The notes under the pieces were generated by a model that was not told where the DNA came from, searched no databases, and saw only the letters and a list, made by a program, of their open reading frames with translations. The position numbers were made by a program, and so were the translations under genes. A stretch of 56,820 nt of DNA, from positions 1 through 56,820 of the forward strand of contig CAZGSR010000015.1 of the NCBI GenBank assembly GCA_964528645.1. The letters are read 5' to 3'. The stretch comes from UBA5734 sp964528645. GTDB taxonomy: Bacteria > Bacillota > Clostridia > Saccharofermentanales > UBA5734. This document shows positions 1-6,967 of this stretch, piece after piece. How positions within the stretch are numbered: the first letter of the stretch is position 1; each line of letters begins with the position of its first letter.

Positions 1-36
1 TACTTCTATTTTACAAAACTTCGATTGTCTTGAGAA

Positions 37-55
37 TTAATCAGCGGTTCCTTAA
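37..55. repeat. Left copy of a 19-bp inverted repeat found at both window edges
   Basis: The 19 bases here are the exact reverse complement of positions 56769-56787 near the right edge. Similarity does not continue on either side. It could be a short terminal repeat of a mobile element or a dispersed short repeat; no transposase accompanies it inside the window. Confidence 0.55.
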
Positions 56-71
56 TTTGCTTGATAAAGTG

Positions 72-287
72 TCAGGCTGAAAGACCGATGATAAACAGCA
101 CAATGCCTGCGATCCCAAAAAGTGCGGCCATGACCAGTGAAACGGTGACGGCTGTCTGGTCCGTCGTTTTCTTGCCCAGTTTCATTTTGACAATCTTGAT
201 CAGCCCAGGTGACTTTTTCAAAGCCAGACCTCCGACGATCACGGTGTAAAGAATGCAAGCCAGTCCTCCCAATGCCCATCCGTTCAT
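72..287 (-). CDS. Small two-helix membrane protein, last gene of ABC export operon
   Basis: A 71-residue protein not recognised by family. It has two predicted membrane helices (about residues 3-23 and 46-69) separated by a short lysine-rich loop. The start at 287 follows a GGAGG ribosome binding site seven bases upstream. It lies 45 bp after an ABC-2 permease on the same strand and is probably cotranscribed. It might be an accessory subunit of the exporter, but that is only inferred from position. Confidence 0.6.
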   Translation of the reverse strand: MNGWALGGLACILYTVIVGGLALKKSPGLIKIVKMKLGKKTTDQTAVTVSLVMAALFGIAGIVLFIIGLSA

Positions 288-332
288 AGAAATACCTCCG
301 ATTGTGATTTTTGAGTCATTCTGTAAAATGCT

Positions 333-1340
333 TTATTGTTCCAGTCCCTGGCGGATGCGCGGTGCTGTCACGGCAAATACGGCAGCCGTCAACACCAGGA
401 TCACGCCGCAGGTCAATGCCAGGTTGCTCCAGGTCATGTCGCCATTCAAAATCGCAATATTCCCTTTGTAGACCCAGTAGAATGGCGACCAGTACAGAAC
501 CCACTGCCATTTTTCAGCCAGAAATTCGTAGCCGGCTACCGAGGCGGCCAGTGGCAACATGATGATCTTGGTCGTTGCGACGGCCATCATCACATCATCG
601 CTGTTGAGGCCCTGGAGCAGGCCGATCATGATGCTGATCAGCGAGGCTGCGAAGACAAGGATCAGCAGCTGGACCAAATTGACATGTCCGGCGACACCCA
701 TGAAATAAACCAGTATGATGCTGCCGAGAAGTGCCAGCAAAAGACCCATCAAGCATTTACCAATGATCCATGCCAAACGACTGATCGGTGACACATTGAT
801 CGCGCTGATGGTATTGTCCATCTTCTCCTCAACGATGTTGAGCGAGACCAGCATACCCGCCAGTGCCGTCATCAACAAAATACCCATGTTGGCCCACAGC
901 ATCTTGATCGGTGGTGTCTTGATGCCGAATTCCTCGATCACCGCCGTCGTGTCAGCCGCCGAGCGGCCATATTCAAAAAACGTCTTAAGCAGGCGCGCGA
1001 AATCGACGACCTCTTTGGGTTCGTTGCCCTGAGTCAGGATAACGGCCGTCTCACTCTGGCTGACGATGCCGACGACATTGTCTCGTGCCAGGATCCGTTC
1101 TTCCATTGCAGTCCGGTCTGTATAAAAGCTGACATGCGCATAATCGTCGAGATAGTCGGCCATGCCGGGATTTTCCTGCTCAAGCAGGGCGATATTGACC
1201 ATGGTGTCCTCAATGCCGGGCGCCAGGAAATTGACCACAAGCGCTAGGACAAAAGGGAAGAGGATGATGAACAGCGACATGAAATCGCGCAGACTGACCT
1301 TGAGGTCACGGGTAAAAATCAGCAGCAATTTGCGAATCAT
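333..1340 (-). CDS. ABC-2 type transporter permease (second of two)
   Basis: Membrane subunit of a type 2 ABC exporter (335 residues). The layout is typical of the ABC-2 family: one N-terminal membrane helix (about residues 16-38), an extracellular loop of roughly 130 residues, then a cluster of about five helices in the C-terminal half. The ATG at 1340 is preferred over an in-frame GTG at 1349, because GGAGG lies eight bases before the ATG and overlaps the GTG. It follows the other permease by a few bases in an operon with an ATPase and a TetR regulator. Substrate is unknown; such TetR-linked exporters often move drugs, lipids or peptides. Confidence 0.85.
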   Translation of the reverse strand: MIRKLLLIFTRDLKVSLRDFMSLFIILFPFVLALVVNFLAPGIEDTMVNIALLEQENPGMADYLDDYAHVSFYTDRTAMEERILARDNVVGIVSQSETAVILTQGNEPKEVVDFARLLKTFFEYGRSAADTTAVIEEFGIKTPPIKMLWANMGILLMTALAGMLVSLNIVEEKMDNTISAINVSPISRLAWIIGKCLMGLLLALLGSIILVYFMGVAGHVNLVQLLILVFAASLISIMIGLLQGLNSDDVMMAVATTKIIMLPLAASVAGYEFLAEKWQWVLYWSPFYWVYKGNIAILNGDMTWSNLALTCGVILVLTAAVFAVTAPRIRQGLEQ

Positions 1341-1353
1341 TCCAGCCACCTCC

Positions 1354-2460
1354 TCAAACCGTCAGGGTCCGGTTGAACCGGGCATGAGCCCAGGCAAACA
1401 ACGCCGCACCACCCGCCAGGAAAGCCGCCGACAAGCGCATGACAAACCCCAGGTCCGCCTGACGCAGAATCTCGCGGAACCCATAGATGATGTAATAACT
1501 CGGCAAAACCTTGAGCCAGGCCGGGTTCCAGCTTGGCGAAAAATAGGCCAGAGCCGGCAGCATCAGACCGATCATGATCAGGAACAGGATGGCAAAGGAC
1601 TGGGCCATGTCGTCGAAATAGCCGGCTACGATCAGGCCCAGGCCGGAGGCGAAGAAGCCAGTCGTGACCAGGAACAGCACGGTGATCGGGTAATGGACCC
1701 TGAGCCCCATCAACGGCACGACCAGGAGCAGCGACGTCACAAGCATCGTCAGCGTAAGCACCAGTACTTTGCTGAGCAGATAGTGCCAGAGAGGGGAGGG
1801 CGAGACGGCATAGGCCTTGATCACGCCTTCCTTTTTGTCGAGGAAAATGTAGGCAGCGATGATGAAAAAGCCCATCAAGGCGCCATTGAACGTCAGGAAA
1901 ACCGGTAGCAGATTCTCGCGGTCTGACAGCAGGACCAGGTCGCTGGCCAGCGTCTCGACCAGCTGGTTCTCTGCAGCAGGGAACACGACGGCATCGTCCT
2001 GAGCATGCAGGACCAGGAGCAACTGCTTCAGCCGACTCGTTTCGTTGCCCTGCAGATAATAGGTGTAATGCCACTGGCCATCGACAGGATCGAGTTGGAT
2101 CGTGGCGCCATAGAGATGGCGGTCTTCGGCCAGTCGGACCATGTCGTCTTCGGCTGTCAGGACATGAAGCTTCGCTTCCTCGCTCTCGTACAGCTGGGTA
2201 GTGATTTCGTCGCGGCCAACTTTGAAAACAACAGATTCAGGCCGGCCGTCGAGGTCTTCGAAGGTCTCAATGTAGGCTGCCTCGATGGCCGGATCGGGGA
2301 TTGCCAGATAGAGGAATTCTTCGTCCTTGCTGGCAAAACTCTCTGGCACGACAAAGAGCAGGACAAACAGCAGGATAAAGGCGGCTATCAGCTCGACGTA
2401 GAAATAAAAGCCGCGCGAGGCGATCAGGAGCTCTTTGACAAAACTGGTCCACAGTTTCAT
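1354..2460 (-). CDS. ABC-2 type transporter permease (first of two)
   Basis: A 368-residue ABC-2 exporter permease. One membrane helix lies near residues 20-42, followed by an extracellular domain up to about residue 175 and a C-terminal block of five or six helices. The start codon lies one base beyond the stop of the ATPase gene, and the ribosome binding site sits inside that gene, so the two are translationally coupled. Two different permeases with one ATPase suggest a heterodimeric membrane channel. Substrate is not readable from the sequence. Confidence 0.85.
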   Translation of the reverse strand: MKLWTSFVKELLIASRGFYFYVELIAAFILLFVLLFVVPESFASKDEEFLYLAIPDPAIEAAYIETFEDLDGRPESVVFKVGRDEITTQLYESEEAKLHVLTAEDDMVRLAEDRHLYGATIQLDPVDGQWHYTYYLQGNETSRLKQLLLVLHAQDDAVVFPAAENQLVETLASDLVLLSDRENLLPVFLTFNGALMGFFIIAAYIFLDKKEGVIKAYAVSPSPLWHYLLSKVLVLTLTMLVTSLLLVVPLMGLRVHYPITVLFLVTTGFFASGLGLIVAGYFDDMAQSFAILFLIMIGLMLPALAYFSPSWNPAWLKVLPSYYIIYGFREILRQADLGFVMRLSAAFLAGGAALFAWAHARFNRTLTV

Positions 2461-2461
2461 G

Positions 2462-3316
2462 TCAGACCAGCTCCCTTCCGGTCACCTGGATGAAGATTTC
2501 CTCCAGGGTCGCTTCCTTGGTATGCATGGTACGGATGCGCTGGTCGGAGATCAGATCCAAGAGTCGCTGCCGGTCCCTTTCATCCACGGTGGACAACGTC
2601 TCGCTCTTGAGCTTGCCATCATCGCCATATTCGACGACGACGAGGCTCTGGCCATGCTGGAGCTTGAGGTTTTTGGGGCTGTCGATCAGCTTGATCTCGC
2701 CGTCGACGATAAAGGCAACGCGCGAGCAGAGCTCATCGGCAATGTACATGTTGTGGGTCGTCAAAAAGACCGTGACACCCTGCTGGTTTTGTTCGCGGAT
2801 GATCCCTTTGATGGTCGCCGCGATCGCCGGATCCAGGCCGGTCGTCGGTTCATCGAGAAACCACAGCTCGGGATTATTGAGCATCGAACGGGCAAAGGTC
2901 AGGCGGTGCTTCATGCCTTTGGAAAATTCCCCGGCGCGAATCTGGCCTTTACCATCCAATCCGACCAGCCGCAACAATTCATCTGGATCGCGGGTCGGAA
3001 CATCGTAGAGCTTGGCAAAAAACTGGAGGTTTTCCCGCGCCGTCAATTTGCTGTAGACATTGGACTGTTCGAAAGACATGCCGATCCGGTTGAACATGCT
3101 GTTTTTCAGCTTTTTGACATCATATCCTGCGACAGAAACCTGGCCCTGCTGCAGGCGTAATAGGCCGGTCAGTATACCCTGTGTGGTCGACTTGCCGGCG
3201 CCGGAGGGACCGAGAAATCCGAAAACCTCACCTTTCGGGATGTCGAAACTGACATCCTTGACGGCATAGACGTCGTTCTTGGCATAGGAATGGTAGAGAT
3301 GCTCAACGGTGATCAT
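2462..3316 (-). CDS. ABC transporter ATP-binding protein
   Basis: The ATPase that powers the two neighbouring ABC-2 permeases (284 residues). Visible motifs are Walker A GPSGAGKST near residue 38, a divergent signature FSKGM in place of LSGGQ near residue 140, Walker B LWFLDEPTTGLDP, and the switch histidine in TTHNM. The unusual signature is common in ABC-2 exporters of the antibiotic or lipid type. The gene overlaps the end of the upstream tetR gene by four bases. GGAGGG precedes the ATG at 3316. Confidence 0.9.
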   Translation of the reverse strand: MITVEHLYHSYAKNDVYAVKDVSFDIPKGEVFGFLGPSGAGKSTTQGILTGLLRLQQGQVSVAGYDVKKLKNSMFNRIGMSFEQSNVYSKLTARENLQFFAKLYDVPTRDPDELLRLVGLDGKGQIRAGEFSKGMKHRLTFARSMLNNPELWFLDEPTTGLDPAIAATIKGIIREQNQQGVTVFLTTHNMYIADELCSRVAFIVDGEIKLIDSPKNLKLQHGQSLVVVEYGDDGKLKSETLSTVDERDRQRLLDLISDQRIRTMHTKEATLEEIFIQVTGRELV

Positions 3317-3972
3317 GAATCTTGTCCCTCCTGGTCATGGATCGGTTTGTAGAATGACTGTTTCAGGATGTCCATGTAGTGGTTCATGCTCGCAGCGGCC
3401 TGAGCCAGATCGAGTGGCGTTTCAGAACCCATCTGAGCCAGCAGCTCCTCGCCGTATTTCTCCAGCGACCAGCGCACGATATTGATTGCTTCGCGCGTGG
3501 TGGCCGGATCGCGGAACTTGCCGAAGTCCACATTGCGGGTGTAAATGTCCTGGCTGACCTGCTCGAAATCAAGGCCATAGCCCTTGTAAAACTCGATCAT
3601 TTCGGCTGCCTTGGCCAGATGCTGGTTGCTGATCACCTTCAAAAGGAAATCGAATAAATGCGGATACGATTTCTGGACTTCCATCTTGATCAGGGCGATC
3701 TGCTTCAGGCGCTCGAACAGGTCGGTCTGTTCCCAGTCGATGCGGTCCATGATTGCCCGGTACATCTTTTCGATGACAAATCCGACCAGTTGCTCATACA
3801 GTTCCTGCTTGCTGCCGAAATAATGGAACAGCAGGCCCTTGGAGATGCCCGCATTCAGGACGATGTGGTTGGTGGACGCTTTTTCGTAGGGGAAACTGGC
3901 GAATTCTTCAATCGCCGCGTTGAGGATGCGGTCCCGTTTGTCCGGTTCGATACCAGGCATGATGTCCTGCAT
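3313..3972 (-). CDS. TetR/AcrR family transcriptional regulator
   Basis: A 219-residue one-component repressor. The N-terminal helix-turn-helix spans about residues 25-60 and ends in the conserved G-hydrophobic-x-hydrophobic-HYFGSKQELY segment typical of TetR proteins. The C-terminal ligand domain is not family-specific. It is the first gene of the exporter operon and overlaps the ATPase gene by four bases. Two near-perfect inverted repeats around its promoter (3995-4045) indicate autoregulation: the regulator would repress itself and the exporter until a ligand binds. Confidence 0.9.
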   Translation of the reverse strand: MQDIMPGIEPDKRDRILNAAIEEFASFPYEKASTNHIVLNAGISKGLLFHYFGSKQELYEQLVGFVIEKMYRAIMDRIDWEQTDLFERLKQIALIKMEVQKSYPHLFDFLLKVISNQHLAKAAEMIEFYKGYGLDFEQVSQDIYTRNVDFGKFRDPATTREAINIVRWSLEKYGEELLAQMGSETPLDLAQAAASMNHYMDILKQSFYKPIHDQEGQDS

Positions 3973-3994
3973 GCAATCACCTCGCCAAGTTGAT

Positions 3995-4045
3995 TGACCA
4001 GAGTGGTCAGTATCAGATTAGCACCATTGACCGATGTGGTCAATG
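3995..4045 (-). promoter_or_regulatory. Promoter of the tetR-exporter operon with two TetR operators
   Basis: On the minus strand a TTGACC -35 and a TAATCT -10 are separated by 17 bases. Operator 2 (4025-4045) has perfect 8-bp arms, CATTGACC and GGTCAATG, around five bases and covers the -35. Operator 1 (3995-4009) has arms TGACCA and TGGTCA around three bases and lies just downstream of the -10. Both share the TGACC/GGTCA core, which fits binding of a TetR dimer at each site. Confidence 0.75.
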
Positions 4046-4148
4046 CGTTTTTGCCGGGCGTAGCGAGGTATTCTTGAAAACAAAAAACAGGCCACGTTCC
4101 GGTCAGGGAAAATAGCCTGTTAGAAGTGGGTGCCAGGGCCCGGACGAT

Positions 4149-4655
4149 TCATTTGACTTTGACTTCAAGCCATTTCTTCGTGGCGGCCACAGTGGACGAG
4201 CCTTCATTGATCGCGATCTGCAGTTCGTAAGTCCCTGCTGGCAGGTCTTTGTCAGCAATTTTCAGGTGGAAGCTGCCGTGGCCGTCATCATCGGTTTTGA
4301 ATAGGACCAATTTGTAGTAGGTACCACTGTGGTCCAGATATGTGCCGGTATAGCCGGACAATTTGCGAACCCAGACGGAATACTCGGTCTTTTTCTTCAG
4401 ATCGTCGATCACCCCGCGGATGATCAGGTTGTTGGCGCCTCGGGGGGTGGTGACGGTGATGTGGCCCTTGTAGGGATTGTCATCGTCCACCTGGTCCGAT
4501 GTCCCGCCGGTCACATGATAGACGGGCATTTTCACATTGAGTACAGCGTGAGCTTTGGCAGTGTTCGGCACTTCATGGGCTGGCTTGGCCATCACAGTGG
4601 CTGGCAAGAGGACCACGAGTGCCAGGATCAGTGCGAATGAAAGCCATTTTTTCAT
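4149..4655 (-). CDS. Small secreted protein of unknown function
   Basis: A 168-residue protein with a clear signal peptide (KK, a hydrophobic stretch at residues 5-20, cleavage after AMA at about residue 23). The mature part is rich in beta-strand-like segments and ends in lysines; it has the feel of a single immunoglobulin-like or CopC-like domain but matches no family I can name. The ribosome binding site is weak. An extended -10 element lies about 60 bases upstream. It is transcribed alone. Confidence 0.65.
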   Translation of the reverse strand: MKKWLSFALILALVVLLPATVMAKPAHEVPNTAKAHAVLNVKMPVYHVTGGTSDQVDDDNPYKGHITVTTPRGANNLIIRGVIDDLKKKTEYSVWVRKLSGYTGTYLDHSGTYYKLVLFKTDDDGHGSFHLKIADKDLPAGTYELQIAINEGSSTVAATKKWLEVKVK

Positions 4656-4709
4656 CTCGCATCACACTTCTTTCGCTGGAGGGGGCTGGCACCACAGGGG
4701 GTCACTATT

Positions 4710-4718
4710 ATTATATCA
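4710..4718 (-). promoter_or_regulatory. Extended -10 element upstream of the secreted protein
   Basis: The minus strand reads TGATATAAT, an extended -10 motif, about 55-60 bases before the start codon at 4655. No good -35 is visible, which is usual for extended -10 promoters. Confidence 0.5.
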
Positions 4719-4753
4719 CAGGCAAAATATAAGTGCTGCGTGAACGGCGACCA

Positions 4754-4792
4754 GGCTCTTTGCTTATCACCGTGAAAAGCAATGAACGGATG
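4754..4792 (+). repeat. 39-bp repeat, left copy
   Basis: This unit is the reverse complement of 6781-6819 with one mismatch in 39 bases. A third, more diverged copy lies in the same orientation at 6742-6780. The left copy runs into a small perfect inverted repeat (8-bp arms) at 4788-4805. The pair encloses the repeat island, tRNA-Ala and the transposase remnant. Confidence 0.8.
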
Positions 4793-4871
4793 CAACCTTG
4801 CATCCAACATATAAGCCCCCCTGGAACCGGTGGTGGTTGCATGGTTTGCTGTCAGATGATTGTGAGGGGTG

Positions 4872-5285
4872 CCCCTGATGCTAATTTCGGCAATTGCCAA
4901 TTTCGGGCGCACCCCTCGTGCGACCCCCGGTGCTAATTTCGGCAATTGCCGATTTCGGGCGCAGGGTAGATTGTTTCATCGTTTGACTGGCTTCGGCTGG
5001 AAACGCCTGCGGCTGTAAGGGCTTCGGACAAAAGTGTGACTTTCTGCCGATTTCGTAACCCGACCTCACTTCGGAAAATTCCTTTTTGATGTCGGGGTAG
5101 AAAACCGGCAATAAGTCCGATGGTTACCTGAAAACCCCTGAGGCTGTAGCATCACACGGTGCACCAGTGTTTTTGTCCGCTCCACTAACCCTGGTGCTGA
5201 TTTCGGAAATTGCCGATTTCGAACGCACCCCTCGTGCGATCCCCGGTGCTGATTTCGGCAATTGCCGATTTCGGACCCCGGCCTG
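4872..5285. repeat. Intergenic repeat island A (52-bp period, palindromic cores)
   Basis: This non-coding stretch holds two tandem pairs of a 52-bp unit. Cores begin at 4880 and 4932, and at 5196 and 5248, so both pairs have a spacing of exactly 52. Each core contains the palindrome TCGGCAATTGCCGA or a one-base variant, and the units are joined by a conserved linker with CGCACCCCTCGTGCGA. Between the pairs lie two copies of a second motif, GCCTGCGGCTGTA (5005-5017, and a variant at 5137-5148). The same second motif and a related linker recur in the island at 33.5-34.1 kb. No gene is visible between 4656 and the tRNA at 5525. Confidence 0.7.
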
Positions 5286-5395
5286 AATACAGACCAAACC
5301 TGCAACCAACATCAGCATTGTGCGAATTTTTATACCCACGTGATCACTCTTGGTGGGATCTACTACATTTTTTTACATGCCTTTCACGAAAACAA

Positions 5396-5468
5396 GCAAA
5401 TAACCGCAAATAACCCGCAAAGAGTCCGCAAAGATCCGCAAAGAGCCGCAATTGATCCGCAAAGAGCC
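5396..5468. repeat. Seven-unit, helically phased short repeat array before tRNA-Ala
   Basis: Seven copies of a unit resembling GCAAAGAGCC start at 5396, 5406, 5417, 5428, 5438, 5448 and 5459, a spacing of 10 or 11 bases. The array ends about 16 bases before the -35 of the tRNA promoter. The phasing places every unit on the same face of the helix. Confidence 0.7.
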
Positions 5469-5483
5469 CAATCAAAAAACCTG

Positions 5484-5513
5484 TTGACAAACTGCGAGGC
5501 CTTATAATAAAAT
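5484..5513 (+). promoter_or_regulatory. Promoter of tRNA-Ala
   Basis: TTGACA (5484-5489) and TAAAAT (5508-5513) are separated by 18 bases, and the tRNA begins 11 bases later. An alternative -10, TATAAT at 5503, has only a 13-base spacer and fits less well. Confidence 0.6.
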
Positions 5514-5524
5514 AATCAAGCCGC

Positions 5525-5600
5525 GGGGCATTAGCGCAGTTGGGAGCGCACGACACTGGCAGTGTCGGGGTCAGGGGTTCGAATCCCCTATGCTCCACCA
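5525..5600 (+). tRNA. tRNA-Ala (anticodon GGC)
   Basis: A complete 76-base tRNA with encoded CCA. The acceptor stem pairs GGGGCAT with ATGCTCC, with one G-T pair. The anticodon stem CGACA/TGTCG encloses the loop CTGGCAG, giving anticodon GGC, which reads GCC (alanine). The T arm AGGGGTTCGAATCCCCT is canonical. A rho-independent terminator follows at 5631. Confidence 0.93.
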
Positions 5601-5630
5601 CAAATTGTCTGAAAAGTCAGACACGAAGCG

Positions 5631-5658
5631 AAAAAGCACTGAAAACCAGTGCTTTTTT
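5631..5658 (+). terminator. Rho-independent terminator of tRNA-Ala
   Basis: An AAAGCACTG / CAGTGCTTT stem with a five-base loop is followed directly by a T run. It lies 30 bases after the tRNA. Confidence 0.85.
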
Positions 5659-5717
5659 CGCGTTTTTCGAGCAAAAATCTTGAAAAATGCAAAATATTCA
5701 AAAAATGAGACCTCTGC

Positions 5718-6715
5718 CTATCCCCTCATTTCCGCTACCAGGGCCGGTACACCAACCAGATTGATCGCTCGTTTGAGATAGTAGACCAGAAAGCTCAAGC
5801 CAAGCTCACCGGTGGTCTTTTCTATCCCCCGGCAGAGCAGATATCTCGCATCGTGGTACCATTTGACGGTCCCGAATGGGTGTTCCGCCAGGCACATTCG
5901 CTTTTTGAGTGTTGCATCGTCGCTGCGGATGCAGAGCTGGACTTTCTTTTTAACCAGATCCTTTCGATCCAGTGTGTGATTGAAAGAATTTATGGGAAGA
6001 TCCGGTGGGATTGATTGTGGCGGGAAGAGGCTGTTGCCGTACATCCTGACCGGAATGACTTGGGTATTTGGCCCAAAACTGACCGTTTTGAAACTCTTGC
6101 CCGATGTGCACTTGTTCGGGCATTGTCGGCAGGCCTCTTTGCTGCCATAGATTGTGTTTGGACCGCGCTTTTTGGTCTCGCGCAAGATCTGTCCCATCGG
6201 GCAGGTGACAGTTCCGTCTTCGTTTAAAATGAAGCAGCTCATCGTGTTTTGTTCCTGGACTTCAACCGTTATGCCGCTTCATAGCTTGCGATCAGATGGC
6301 TGCCATCGTCAACGGCGGTCTGGACGTTGTAGTAGCAGTGGTATCCATCCTTGCTCTGCATGACTCTGGCTTCGGGATCCGTTGTCAGGATCTGCGTCTC
6401 ACCCGTTCGTTCCAGTTGCTCAAGATAGCCTTCGTAGGCATTTTTGCGATCACGCTGTTCAGCAATACGCTGCTGAAGCACCGCGCGGAATTTTGAACCG
6501 CTGATCGCAAAAAGTTCTTTCTGGTACAGATCCATGGCCAGGCAGATGCCAACAAATTCACGAAAGACGGCCTTTAACGCTTTGGCATTGTGTTTTCTAA
6601 AATCGGCGATGGTGCGAAAGTCCGGGGTCAGGCGGCGCAGCAGATAGAACAAAAAACAATTCAAGCAGGCAGCGTCCCGCGATTTTCCCCTAAACCGATG
6701 GATCCCTTTTGTCAA
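5718..6715 (-). pseudogene. Broken IS1182-like transposase
   Basis: Two fragments of one transposase are visible. The upstream piece (6269-6715) matches the part of IS1182-family DDE transposases with the LTPDFRTIADFRK motif and runs through a TDPEARVMQSKDG segment before a stop. The downstream piece (5718-6242), in a different frame, matches the cysteine-containing C-terminal region. The first hundred or so residues and much of the catalytic middle are missing, so the element cannot encode an active enzyme. No clear terminal repeats or target duplication bound it, although 39-bp inverted repeats lie further out. Confidence 0.8.
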
Positions 6716-6741
6716 TCACCGTATCCATTTGCGATGCTCTT

Positions 6742-6819
6742 GGCTCTTGGCTTGTTTCCGTGAAAAGGAATGAAAGGTTACATCCGTTCATTGCTTTTCA
6801 CGGTAATAAGCAAAGAGCC
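6742..6819. repeat. Right 39-bp repeats forming an imperfect 78-bp palindrome
   Basis: Positions 6742-6780 and 6781-6819 are copies of the same 39-bp unit in opposite orientation, about 32 of 39 bases alike. Together they form a long hairpin. The second half is the near-perfect inverse of the left copy at 4754-4792. They lie between the truncated transposase and the acyl-CoA synthetase promoter. Confidence 0.75.
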
Positions 6820-6834
6820 CACTTTGTGTCAGAA

Positions 6835-6863
6835 GAGACAAAGAACCTTTCTAAAGTTATAAT
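6835..6863 (+). promoter_or_regulatory. Possible promoter of acyl-CoA synthetase gene
   Basis: A perfect TATAAT (6858-6863) has a weak GAGACA -35 (6835-6840) with a 17-base spacer, about 105 bases before the start codon. The -35 matches only four of six positions. Confidence 0.4.
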
Positions 6864-6967
6864 AGTTCCTGATAGTTTTGACAAAACAGCCACAGCAAGG
6901 GGTCGTGAAATGGATAGCGACTCCTTGCTGCCAGGCCACTCACACTCAAGGAAGAGGAGCGACCGTA

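Noticed and set aside
1162..1908. Long plus-strand frame opposite the ABC permeases
   Set aside because: Strongly charged, no family resemblance and no ribosome binding site; both permease genes on the other strand are convincing.
5344..5601. Minus-strand reading frame of 85 residues over tRNA-Ala
   Set aside because: It is the antisense of the tRNA and of the phased repeat array; the MVEHRGFEPLTPTL-like start is a well-known artefact of tRNA antisense translation.
5718..6715. Functional insertion sequence
   Set aside because: The transposase lacks its N-terminus and middle and is in two frames.
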